DNA from: Thermoplasmata archaeon
GTDB lineage: Archaea; Thermoplasmatota; Thermoplasmata; Thermoplasmatales; Thermoplasmataceae
Direction: 5' to 3'
Assembly (NCBI GenBank): GCA_021797355.1
Contig: JAJZZX010000002.1
Coordinates: 213,560 to 277,559 of the forward strand
DNA: 64,000 nt
Positions 49,665 through 57,340 of this stretch are shown in pieces (the stretch's first letter is position 1; each line of letters begins with the position of its first letter). The notes beneath the pieces were generated by a model. The model saw nothing but the letters and a program-made list of their open reading frames with translations. It did not search any database and was not told where the DNA came from. The translations under genes and the position numbers were made by a program.

Positions 49665-50479
49665 AGATTGGATTTTCAATAAGAAAGGGATGCGACCGCT
49701 GTGCAAGGATAGTCCGTAGGATTGCTGAGATAATGCCTCCAGACTGGGAACTGTATTTCGACAGGGAAACTGCCAGATTCCTAAACAGAAGGGGAACTGA
49801 CATCGGCAGCATGAAGGTTGACATGATAATAGCAGTTGGCGGTGACGGCACGGTGCTAAGGGCCATACAGCTGGCAGGCACGCCAGTCCTTGGAATAAAC
49901 ATGGGTGGCCTTGGCTTTCTTTCGGAGGTTGAAATAGGGGAAGTGGAACGCTCCATGTACAGGATAATGCGTGGAGAATACAGGATCGAAAGCACCCTCA
50001 AGCTCAAGGTCTTCATCAACGGGGCAGAAACCCTTGAATGTGCCAATGAAGCAGTGATTCACACAAGCAGGATAGCCAAGATAAGAAAGTTCAAGCTCTA
50101 TATCGGAGACAGCTTCTTTGATACCACTACCGCCGACGGTATCATAGTTGCCACTCCAATTGGGTCAACATCATATTCATACAGTGCCGGAGGGCCAATA
50201 ATATATCCAACACTAGATGCAGCAGTAATATCCTATATTGCCCCATTCAGATCAAGGATCAGGCCGGTGGTGATTCCTCCAGACAAAGATATAATGGTCA
50301 GATTTGCAGGAAAGGACCAGAGTTCAGTAGTCATTCTCGATGGACAGACAGAGTACGCCGTGGATGAAAGAGACGAGATTGTAATAAGGGTGTCTGAAAA
50401 CAAGGCCAGATTTGTGACCTTCCGGGATTCCTTCTATGACAGGATCAGGGAGAAGCTGATCAAGAATGTGGTCTATTAG
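49661..50479 (+). CDS. nadK: NAD kinase, apparently starting at CTG
   Basis: The enzyme phosphorylates NAD to NADP. Motifs: VGGDGTVLRAIQ (GGDG), GINMGGLGFLSEVE, TADGIIVATPIGSTSYSYSAGGP. The first ATG/GTG/TTG in frame is 49733, but this would remove the first beta strand. Upstream codons read KIGFSIRKGCDRCARIV, the usual NADK N-terminus, and the only plausible start is CTG at 49661, whose bases overlap the TGA of the preceding gene (CTGA), the same geometry as an ATGA overlap. Length would be 272 residues. Confidence 0.88.
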   Translation: MKIGFSIRKGCDRCARIVRRIAEIMPPDWELYFDRETARFLNRRGTDIGSMKVDMIIAVGGDGTVLRAIQLAGTPVLGINMGGLGFLSEVEIGEVERSMYRIMRGEYRIESTLKLKVFINGAETLECANEAVIHTSRIAKIRKFKLYIGDSFFDTTTADGIIVATPIGSTSYSYSAGGPIIYPTLDAAVISYIAPFRSRIRPVVIPPDKDIMVRFAGKDQSSVVILDGQTEYAVDERDEIVIRVSENKARFVTFRDSFYDRIREKLIKNVVY

Positions 50480-50828
50480 GTCAAGAACCCTCAAAATGAT
50501 AATGGAGGCTTCAAGGGACTCCTATCCGAAGGAATTCGGGGCATTCTTGAGGGCAGAGAAGGAGGTCATTTACGAGATAGCCATCCTGCCTGGCACAATT
50601 CAAGGGGATCATCATACAATATTCATGCTATACAACAAGCCAATAGATTTCTCCCTTGTGGGCAGTGTTCATTCCCACCCCTCTGGAATTACTATCCCGA
50701 GCGACGCAGATCTGGGCATGTTTTCCAATACGGGCCAGATCCACATAATAGTGGGCTACCCGTTCGGAATGGAAAACTTTACTGCCTACAACAGGTCAGG
50801 GCAGAGAATTGACCTCAGAGTAATATGA
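50466..50828 (+). CDS. JAMM/MPN+ domain metalloprotease
   Basis: The 120-residue single-domain protein has the full JAMM zinc site: Glu23 (YPKEFGAF), His69 and His71 in VHSHPSG, Ser79 and Asp82 in IPSDAD. Archaeal JAMM proteins include enzymes that cleave ubiquitin-like SAMP conjugates. A role in removing small protein modifiers is possible, though the substrate is unknown. It overlaps nadK by 14 bases and is the third gene of that operon. Confidence 0.88.
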   Translation: MWSIRSRTLKMIMEASRDSYPKEFGAFLRAEKEVIYEIAILPGTIQGDHHTIFMLYNKPIDFSLVGSVHSHPSGITIPSDADLGMFSNTGQIHIIVGYPFGMENFTAYNRSGQRIDLRVI

Positions 50829-50833
50829 GGCTT

Positions 50834-51727
50834 TCAAGGGCTTTTTCCCGAGGCAAGGGTCCTGTCATCCTCCTCATAATCTGAGTACCCTATGACATCG
50901 TAGAACTGCGACCTTGTCATGAGGCGATCAATGAAGCCCCTCTGTGTGCCTGCGATCTTCAGATCCTCGTATACTGACATAATGGTCTTCAGGGACGCTC
51001 TGAAGGCGGTAAGAGGAAAGATAACTGCCCTGTATCCCATTTCCCGCAGTTCGCCGGCCGAAAGCAGCGGGCTTTTGCCGAATTCAGTCATGTTTGCCAG
51101 CAGAGGCACCTTGACCTCCGACGCAAATCTTTCGAATTCCTCCCTGCTCTCAAGAGCTTCGGTGAATATCATGTCTGCGCCAGCCCTGGCATACCTTCTT
51201 GCCCTCTCTATTGCATCGTCAACGCCATATATTGATCTGGCATCTGTTCTGGCTATTATTACAAAATCCCTGTTTTTCCTGGCAGATGCTGCTGCCTTTA
51301 TCTTCAGAACCATGTCATCCTCTGGAACAATTTTCTTGCCGTTAAGATGCCCGCATCTTTTCGGCAGCTCCTGATCCTCAAGGTGCATCGCGCTTGCGCC
51401 AGCTTGTTCAATAACCCTGGTTGTCCTGATTACATTAATGGCTTCACCGAAACCTGTATCAACATCCACAATCAATGGTAGAGGGGATACAGCAACGATT
51501 CTCCGGACTTCCTCGGCTACCTCTGTAAGCGTGGTGACTGATAGGTCTGGAAGCCCCATGGCGCCAGCGACGCCTGATCCGGAAAGATAAAGTGCATTGA
51601 AGCCTGCCCTGGTTGCAAGGACAGCGCTCATTCCGTTGAATACGCCAGGGGCAATGCAGAATCCGTCTCTGAGGATTCTTCGGAGTTCAGCAGGCCCCAA
51701 ATTCACATTATCCCTTAAAATTGACAT
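50834..51727 (-). CDS. prpB: 2-methylisocitrate lyase
   Basis: The 297-residue TIM-barrel enzyme of the isocitrate lyase/PEP mutase superfamily cleaves 2-methylisocitrate to pyruvate and succinate. Features: PGVFNGMSAVLATRAGF, VDVDTGFGEA, LEDQELPKRCGHLNGK (KKCGH catalytic loop), IARTDARS and LANMTEFGKSP. It is second in the operon with prpD (20-base overlap); its ribosome binding site ggaggtg lies in prpD. Confidence 0.93.
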   Translation of the reverse strand: MSILRDNVNLGPAELRRILRDGFCIAPGVFNGMSAVLATRAGFNALYLSGSGVAGAMGLPDLSVTTLTEVAEEVRRIVAVSPLPLIVDVDTGFGEAINVIRTTRVIEQAGASAMHLEDQELPKRCGHLNGKKIVPEDDMVLKIKAAASARKNRDFVIIARTDARSIYGVDDAIERARRYARAGADMIFTEALESREEFERFASEVKVPLLANMTEFGKSPLLSAGELREMGYRAVIFPLTAFRASLKTIMSVYEDLKIAGTQRGFIDRLMTRSQFYDVIGYSDYEEDDRTLASGKSP

Positions 51728-53042
51728 TCATTATCACCTCCATAAATTCCCGCACGGAGTGCCGCTGGAAATCCTTCATGAAATTTATCAGCGAGCGTGA
51801 GTTTTCCGGGCCCATTACCCTGTTCCCTTTCGACTGCAGATCATCCCAGGTGTACGGCTTTCTGTGGTGTCCCTTAGGGACATCCATCTCTTCAGAAAAG
51901 AGGCCTGAATCGGTTGTGATTGTTATTTTCACTGGAAGGTATTCAGGATACATACGGTTGAATCTTTCAGTGACGGTGTACGTGGACCGGTCTATGAGTT
52001 CGAGTATCTTGGGGTCAGACAGGTGGGAATCATCATAGGAAGATGGATTTGGGGCGCCATAAAGAAGCGTATATGCAACAATGTAGGGCATGCTGTGGTC
52101 TGCTGTTTCTCTTGTCTTCGGCCTCAACTTTTCCGGGTCCTTTATGATTATGCTGTGGGCCACCTCAAAGGTTTCCACCTCTATCTTCCGTATCCTGCCC
52201 TTTATCTTCTCCCTAATGTTAAGAGCAACTTCAGCAGCACTCATTGCATGGTATTCAACGGGGAAATTCTTTATCATGGTTCTAAGCACCTTTCCATGCG
52301 TAAGCTTCAGGTCAAATTTCCCGGAGACCTGTTTGAAGAAGCCCATTTCGCCGGTGAAAATTGGTGAAGGCCCGGTAAAGCCACCTGAAGCAAGAATGGC
52401 TGCAAATACAGAATTCCTGGACGCATCTGCTGCAGTGCATCCTTTCCACATGCTAAGTTCCCCAGCCCTGGTCTGCCTCATGCTTATGCTATTGTTGAGT
52501 CCAAGACTTATGGCATTTTCAAATTTCCTGCCATCAAGGCCCATCAGCTGTGCCAGGCCAGCAGATGCCGATATGGAAATATATGTAACATGATCCCAGC
52601 CCCTGTCCCTGATGGAGACTGCATCGGCAAGGGCGCCAACAACATCGTATGAAAGAGCAGCGGCCTTAAGCACTGAATCCCCGTCAAGGTCGAAAGCATC
52701 TGCCACGGAAATGAGGGGTGGTATGTTATCGGAAGGGTGCAGAGCCTCCTTTGAGAGGTATGTGTCGTTATAATCCAGGTATCTTGTCATTGAGCCGTTA
52801 ATGAATGCGGCAATGTCTGGGGTCGCCTCGCCGTATCCGAAGTAGACCCTCGATCTCAGCTTTCCGGACATGGGCAGGAATGCATTCCTTTCTATGGCAA
52901 CTGGAGGGGCGTCACGGGCGCCGAACGACGTTATTATGGAATCAGCAATCCTTTTCTTCAGCTCATCTTCAACATTTTTCTCAAGTCCTCTGGAGAGAAT
53001 TTCGCCAGAGTGATTCACGATTTCCTGTACAACAGGGTCCAT
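51708..53042 (-). CDS. prpD: 2-methylcitrate dehydratase (MmgE/PrpD family)
   Basis: The 444-residue protein has DSIITSFGARDAPP, YLDYNDTYLSKEALHPSDN (the conserved DxxD/HPSDN region), GWDHVTYISISASAG, KGCTAADASRNSVFAA and FPVEYHAMSAAEVAL. It converts 2-methylcitrate to methylaconitate in propionate breakdown. The ATG at 53042 has a TATA box (gttatatag) 25 bases upstream; the frame continues 51 codons further but that leader is unlike the family. It is cotranscribed with prpB; no prpC is in the window. Confidence 0.9.
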   Translation of the reverse strand: MDPVVQEIVNHSGEILSRGLEKNVEDELKKRIADSIITSFGARDAPPVAIERNAFLPMSGKLRSRVYFGYGEATPDIAAFINGSMTRYLDYNDTYLSKEALHPSDNIPPLISVADAFDLDGDSVLKAAALSYDVVGALADAVSIRDRGWDHVTYISISASAGLAQLMGLDGRKFENAISLGLNNSISMRQTRAGELSMWKGCTAADASRNSVFAAILASGGFTGPSPIFTGEMGFFKQVSGKFDLKLTHGKVLRTMIKNFPVEYHAMSAAEVALNIREKIKGRIRKIEVETFEVAHSIIIKDPEKLRPKTRETADHSMPYIVAYTLLYGAPNPSSYDDSHLSDPKILELIDRSTYTVTERFNRMYPEYLPVKITITTDSGLFSEEMDVPKGHHRKPYTWDDLQSKGNRVMGPENSRSLINFMKDFQRHSVREFMEVIMNVNFKG

Positions 53043-53107
53043 GGTAGATAATCTCTGCAAACTATATAACAGAAATTCTGTGGTAATCCAGCATGTGACA
53101 AAAGTGT

Positions 53108-53132
53108 AAATATAGACCAATAATCTATATTT
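53108..53132. repeat. 25-bp perfect inverted repeat upstream of the actin operon
   Basis: aaatataga (53108-53116) and tctatattt (53124-53132) are exact complements separated by seven bases (ccaataa), followed by more Ts. It lies in the 290-base divergent gap between prpD and the actin-like gene, 66 bases upstream of the prpD start and about 200 bases upstream of the actin start. It could be an operator, a partition-type site or a hairpin terminator. Confidence 0.6.
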
Positions 53133-53332
53133 TTTTCTGCAGACAGATTTACCAGATTCCACGAGCACGAAAAACCATGAGATCGAGGCAAACATTTAAA
53201 TGCGAGTTTGACAATTGTTGTTAAGTTGAAACAGTACCAGCACAGTGGTATGATCAACCAGATAGAGTGGATATGACCACCCATTTGGTGAGGACACCAG
53301 TGTGGAAGCTGTGGATAAAAGGTGAGGGAAAT

Positions 53333-54313
53333 TTGATAACAATTGGTATCGACCTCGGATATGGAGATACAAAGGTAGTCGGAGTAGATGGAAAGAGGGA
53401 GAAGTTCCCCTCAAGATGGGCCCCTACTGAAGCAAAGCAGTGGGGAATAGGCGGTTCTACAACAATTTTGACAGTGAATGACGGCGAGCCGTTCTTCTTT
53501 GGGGACAATGCCACAGGCGCAAGTGTAAGGGAACCACAGGGTGACGGGAGGCTTTCCGATCCAGATTCTCTTCCGCTCCTGGCTGGTGCATTGTGGATGA
53601 GCGGTGCCGGTACAGACGGAAACACTGCGGAAATTGTCCTGGGAAGCGGAACGCCTCTGGGAACGTTCGAGCATGAACTGAATGCTGCCAGGGAGTTTCT
53701 GCAGGGCAAGGAGTTCGATATCAAATCTGTCTCCGGAGAGGAAAGGAAGTTCAAGATTTCAAAGCTTGTAATGCGCCCTCAGGGTGTAGGTGCTGCACTG
53801 TACCTGCTGGACCAGGGTCTCATAAAGACTCAATATGGTTACGGTGTGGTTGTTGATATTGGCTCAAGAACAACTGATGTCCTTACTGTCAATCTGAAGA
53901 ACATGGAACCGGTAGTTGAGATGTCATTCAGTATACAGGCTGGAGTTGGTGACCTTGTTTCAGGAATAAGCAAGGCGATTGCTAAAGAGACTGGTTTCAT
54001 AGTGCCAACGGATATTGCAAGGGAGGCAATCTCACAGACTGTAGTTTTCAAACAGCGTGAGGTCGGCGGGCCAAAGGTATCAGAACCTCTCATGAATGCA
54101 CTTGCTGCCAAGATCCTTGACAAGCTGAGGGAGAATCTCAGGGAGGAACTTGACCGTATAACTGCCCTTATTCCAGTTGGAGGAGGTTCATCTCTAATTG
54201 GTCACAGGCTGGAAGCCTTGGCTCCGGGAACAATGATAAAGATTCCAGCGGAGGATATCCAGTTCGCAAATGCACTGGGCTACAGGGATGCTGCAAGCAG
54301 ATCCGCACAGTGA
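53333..54313 (+). CDS. Actin-like protein, Ta0583/ParM-like
   Basis: The 326-residue protein closely resembles Thermoplasma acidophilum Ta0583, a structurally characterised actin/ParM homologue with the same length. ATP-binding motifs: IGIDLGYGDTKVVGVDG (phosphate 1), VVDIGSRTTDVL (phosphate 2), PVGGGSSLIGHRLE (adenosine). RPQGVGAALYLL and FANALGYRDAA are conserved with Ta0583. The TTG at 53333 is preceded by ggtgaggg at the correct distance; the frame extends to 53267. It probably polymerises with ATP; cytoskeletal or DNA-segregation roles are both open. Confidence 0.92.
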   Translation: MITIGIDLGYGDTKVVGVDGKREKFPSRWAPTEAKQWGIGGSTTILTVNDGEPFFFGDNATGASVREPQGDGRLSDPDSLPLLAGALWMSGAGTDGNTAEIVLGSGTPLGTFEHELNAAREFLQGKEFDIKSVSGEERKFKISKLVMRPQGVGAALYLLDQGLIKTQYGYGVVVDIGSRTTDVLTVNLKNMEPVVEMSFSIQAGVGDLVSGISKAIAKETGFIVPTDIAREAISQTVVFKQREVGGPKVSEPLMNALAAKILDKLRENLREELDRITALIPVGGGSSLIGHRLEALAPGTMIKIPAEDIQFANALGYRDAASRSAQ

Positions 54314-54397
54314 TTTGCTTGTGCTGTCTCCATACCACTAATTTTCTTATAGCAATTAAGTATGCGTACCATCCTTCCAAGATGAAAGGATGAGAAC

Positions 54398-54796
54398 ATG
54401 GCCGGCAAGAAGAAACTCAGCAGCGAGGACAATGATTCGGAAAACTTATCCGAAATAACAATAAAGCTGGGCAAGGAGGAAATATCATCAATTAACCTTC
54501 TCAGGCAGGATGGGGAGTCCATTGTTGATGTGATTAAGCGAGCGTTGCAGGATTCACTTGAATATGGTGTAATGAAGCAGATGCTGAGCACAATTGATGG
54601 ACGAATAGCAGAACTTTCCAACAAATACAAGATAACTAAGTCGCAAATTATAAACTTTAAATATGACGTGGAAGAGGAAGGTCTCAGGATCCCTGAGGAG
54701 CTCAGGAAGAATGAGGACAGGAACAGGAAGGTAACAAACCTGAAGACTGCCCTCGAGAAGAAGTGGGCTGAGCTGGAGGAAAAGAAGGACAAATAA
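54398..54796 (+). CDS. Ribbon-helix-helix-like DNA-binding protein, partner of the actin-like gene
   Basis: The 132-residue protein has an acidic, disordered N-terminus, then a RHH-like unit: strand SEITIKL, helix EEISSINLLRQD, turn, and helix SIVDVIKRALQDSLEYG (residues 18-55). A second strand-like/helical region and a long charged coiled-coil-like C-terminus (TNLKTALEKKWAELEEKK) follow. Its position directly after an actin-like gene recalls ParR, the RHH adaptor of ParM. It begins 85 bases downstream of the actin stop with a TATA-like region (caattaagtatg) nearby. Confidence 0.65.
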   Translation: MAGKKKLSSEDNDSENLSEITIKLGKEEISSINLLRQDGESIVDVIKRALQDSLEYGVMKQMLSTIDGRIAELSNKYKITKSQIINFKYDVEEEGLRIPEELRKNEDRNRKVTNLKTALEKKWAELEEKKDK

Positions 54797-54839
54797 TCTT
54801 GTGCAGTCTAATTTATATATATCGCCAAAATGTATGAGC

Positions 54840-55289
54840 ATGGTATTAACAGTTGGTTCCGAGGCTCCAGATTTTGAGGCCACTGCTGATGATGGAAAAA
54901 CCGTGAAGCTTTCAGATTTTACCAGCAAGGGCCCGGTTGTGCTATATTTTTACCCAAAGGATGAAACGCCTGGGTGCACAGCGGAAGCCTGCGCCTTCAG
55001 GGATGAATGGGATGATTTCAAGAAACTGGGGGCTGCTGTCGTAGGCGTGAGTTCTGACAGCGTGGATTCACACCGAAAATTCAAGGAACACCGGAAGCTT
55101 CCATTCACCTTAGTCAGCGATCCGGACCAGAAGATAAGGGCAATGTACGGAGCCAAAGGATTCCTGATACCGCCAAGAATTTCGTTTGTCATAGTAGGTG
55201 GCAAGGTCGTTCATGTTTACAATTCCCAGATGAATGCAACAAACCACGTGGCGGAGGCAAAGAAAGCCATTCAAAAATTTGTAAAATAA
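54840..55289 (+). CDS. bcp: Peroxiredoxin, Bcp/PrxQ type
   Basis: The 149-residue thiol peroxidase has the peroxidatic cysteine in DETPGCTAEACAFRD, with a second cysteine five residues later as in atypical 2-Cys Bcp proteins. FYPKDETPGCT and the VGVSSDSVDSHRKF segment are diagnostic. It reduces hydroperoxides in the cytoplasm. A TATA box (tttatata, 54812-54819) points to a leaderless ATG at 54834 or 54840; the latter gives the usual MVLTVGSEAPDF start. Confidence 0.92.
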   Translation: MVLTVGSEAPDFEATADDGKTVKLSDFTSKGPVVLYFYPKDETPGCTAEACAFRDEWDDFKKLGAAVVGVSSDSVDSHRKFKEHRKLPFTLVSDPDQKIRAMYGAKGFLIPPRISFVIVGGKVVHVYNSQMNATNHVAEAKKAIQKFVK

Positions 55290-55290
55290 C

Positions 55291-55512
55291 TCATTCCATT
55301 TTGTAGAATGAGGTCATTTTAACTCTGTTTCCCTTGTCATCATAAAAGAAGAGGTCTCCTTTCTCATCAAGGGTTTTCTTATGCGTGCCATCGCAGTATG
55401 GCTTGTTCTGCGAAAGGCCGCAAGCACATAGATGTATCTCCTGTTCGCCAACTTTCACAACATATGGCCTGTTTCTTTCGTGCAATACAAGTCGTGACAT
55501 TTTTCTCTGCAT
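55291..55512 (-). CDS. CDGSH iron-sulfur domain protein
   Basis: The 73-residue protein has the CDGSH-type motif CACGLSQNKPYCDGTH, in which three cysteines and one histidine bind a 2Fe-2S cluster. Small single-domain archaeal CDGSH proteins probably act in redox or Fe-S transfer. A minus-strand TATA box (ggtttattta, about 55529-55538) supports a leaderless ATG at 55512. Convergent with the peroxiredoxin gene, one base apart, both redox-related. Confidence 0.92.
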   Translation of the reverse strand: MQRKMSRLVLHERNRPYVVKVGEQEIHLCACGLSQNKPYCDGTHKKTLDEKGDLFFYDDKGNRVKMTSFYKME

Positions 55513-55589
55513 GATAAACGCTTATGGTAAATAAACCATGCCTGTGGGAACATTCGAGATTTTAATATCTTGATATCTCATGTGCTGCC

Positions 55590-56336
55590 ATGGACAATGG
55601 CGCAGCGGGAGCTTACGTTCTGGTGACGGGAGCTAGCAGGGGTATCGGCAGAAAGCTTTCACAGGAGCTGGCAGAATCTGGATATGACATCGTCATGGTT
55701 TACAACAGCAGCAATGTGGAGGCCGAACAGGCCCGGAGGGAAATAGAAGATGCAGGCCGATCCTGCATAACTGTCAGGGCAGACCTGGCCAATAGCGAAG
55801 GAAGGGCTGAGGTTGTCAACGCAGTCAGAGAGCGGTCGATCAAGCTGGAGGCAGTTGTGAACAACGCAGGCATATACAGAGGTAGCAGGTTATACGAGAC
55901 TTCGGATTCTGAGTGGGAGAGTGTCATCGCGCTTAACCTGACTGCACCGTTCATGCTTTCAAGGGATCTTTCAAAATCTGTGATAGACGGCGGATCGATT
56001 GTCAACATAGCTTCAGTATATGGCTTTAAATCTGATCCATGGGCATATCCATACCAGGCTTCCAAGGCTGCATTAATTCACCTGACAAGGGGGCTGGCCA
56101 AGGAGCTTGCACCGCGGCTGAGGGTTAACGCAGTTGCCCCTGGCTTTATAAGGACAACCATGAATGAGGACGCCTGGTCAAATGACAGGTTCAGGGCAAG
56201 AATCGAGAAGATGACACCAATGGGAAGATGGGGGGAAACCTCCGATGTAGTTTCAGCCGTAAGATTTCTTATGGAAAGGAAGAACTCGTTCATAACAGGG
56301 ACAACTCTTGTTGTAGATGGCGGAATAGGCCTTTAG
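55590..56336 (+). CDS. SDR-family oxidoreductase (FabG-like)
   Basis: The 248-residue classical short-chain dehydrogenase has TGASRGIGRKLSQ (cofactor loop), VNNAGIYRGS, catalytic Ser in VNIASVYG and the YxxxK pair in YPYQASKAALIHLT, followed by NAVAPGFIRT. Unlike the SDR at 9444, its active site is complete. 3-ketoacyl-ACP reductase-like or sugar/alcohol dehydrogenase activity is possible. It is divergent from the CDGSH gene. Confidence 0.9.
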   Translation: MDNGAAGAYVLVTGASRGIGRKLSQELAESGYDIVMVYNSSNVEAEQARREIEDAGRSCITVRADLANSEGRAEVVNAVRERSIKLEAVVNNAGIYRGSRLYETSDSEWESVIALNLTAPFMLSRDLSKSVIDGGSIVNIASVYGFKSDPWAYPYQASKAALIHLTRGLAKELAPRLRVNAVAPGFIRTTMNEDAWSNDRFRARIEKMTPMGRWGETSDVVSAVRFLMERKNSFITGTTLVVDGGIGL

Positions 56337-56383
56337 GCTAGAAACCGCACAGGTTTTAATCCAGTGATTGATGTGGGGGTAAA

Positions 56384-56887
56384 TTGAGAAGAGGCTTACT
56401 AATCATCGGGCTCGTAGTTCTCGTTGGAGGTCTTGTCATGGCCGCAGTTTCACCGGGGCTGGAGAAGCCATACATAAAGACTTACAGTACTTTCACAGGA
56501 TACAGCCTGGGTGAATATGTTTCACCCCCCATTCATGTTTCCGGGGAGGCTGAGATATCGGTACTGGGATCGGAATCATATCTTGTAAAGTCCTCTGAGC
56601 TCATGAATGTAACACCCTCAGACATATCGGCCTACAGCCTTCCAATGGCACTGAATCTGACTGTCAACGGTGAGGTCACACATTCCTTTGTAGTTGGCAC
56701 AGGCAACTACACGGTTGTATCATTCGCCACCGGTATATCCGGCTTATCATACACAGTAATTTCCGACTATTCCCTGGTTTCCTTCCTAGGCACGCTGTTC
56801 GTGATAGGGCTTGTCTTGATCCTGGCAGGCATTGTCCTCACTGGGCTAGGGGCTGTCCTCAGGCCGCGGACGGCATCTGTAGCATAG
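56384..56887 (+). CDS. Small membrane protein with extracytoplasmic domain
   Basis: The 167-residue product has an N-terminal hydrophobic segment (LLIIGLVVLVGGLVMAAV), an extracytoplasmic beta-rich domain of about 90 residues with several N-x-S/T sequons, and a C-terminal transmembrane helix (LFVIGLVLILAGIVLTGLGA). I do not recognise the family. The start is a TTG at 56384 after gggggtaaa. It precedes the GntR-controlled locus. Confidence 0.65.
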   Translation: MRRGLLIIGLVVLVGGLVMAAVSPGLEKPYIKTYSTFTGYSLGEYVSPPIHVSGEAEISVLGSESYLVKSSELMNVTPSDISAYSLPMALNLTVNGEVTHSFVVGTGNYTVVSFATGISGLSYTVISDYSLVSFLGTLFVIGLVLILAGIVLTGLGAVLRPRTASVA

Positions 56888-56946
56888 TTACAGGGCAATA
56901 ATTATATTATAACACGGCATGCAACATCAGCTTTAAGGTGCAGATC

Positions 56947-57330
56947 ATGACTTTCATGGTAGAGATAGATGATTCCCTGGAAACGCCAATATATGCCCAG
57001 ATAAGGTTATCCATAATCAGCGGAATAAGGTCAGGAGAATTGAGGAGAGGGGATATACTGATGCCGTCCAGGGAGCTGGCAAAATCCCTTGGCATAAATT
57101 ATCACACCGTTAACAAGGCATATGACATTTTGATAAGGGAGGGGTTTTTATTCAGGGACAAGAAAAAAAGGACAATTGTCAGCGGCTGGAATCCCAGGGA
57201 AGAGAAGAAGTACCTTAGGCAGTGGGAAGATCTGGAAAGGAATCTGATCGATGAAGCCATGGCCAGAGGAATACCCTCAAGTACAATCATGGACATAGTG
57301 AGGCACGTTATTGACTCCGTAAAGAACTGA
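56947..57330 (+). CDS. GntR-family regulator, YtrA-like
   Basis: The 127-residue protein has the GntR winged-helix domain: PIYAQIRLSIISGIRSGELR, LMPSRELAKSLGINYHTVNKAYDILIREGF, and a short C-terminal helical part. Without a large effector domain it matches the YtrA subfamily, which usually controls neighbouring membrane or ABC transporter genes. The ATG at 56947 follows aaggtg at a good distance; the downstream membrane protein gene is the likely target. Confidence 0.88.
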   Translation: MTFMVEIDDSLETPIYAQIRLSIISGIRSGELRRGDILMPSRELAKSLGINYHTVNKAYDILIREGFLFRDKKKRTIVSGWNPREEKKYLRQWEDLERNLIDEAMARGIPSSTIMDIVRHVIDSVKN

Positions 57331-57340
57331 TCCAGGATAG

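Noticed and set aside
53043..53195. 51-residue N-terminal extension of PrpD
   Set aside because: A TATA box lies inside this region 25 bases before the ATG at 53042, and the extension does not resemble the family.
53267..53332. 22-residue N-terminal extension of the actin-like protein from the upstream in-frame start at 53267
   Set aside because: The TTG at 53333 has a proper ribosome binding site and gives exactly the length of Ta0583; the extension has no conserved feature.
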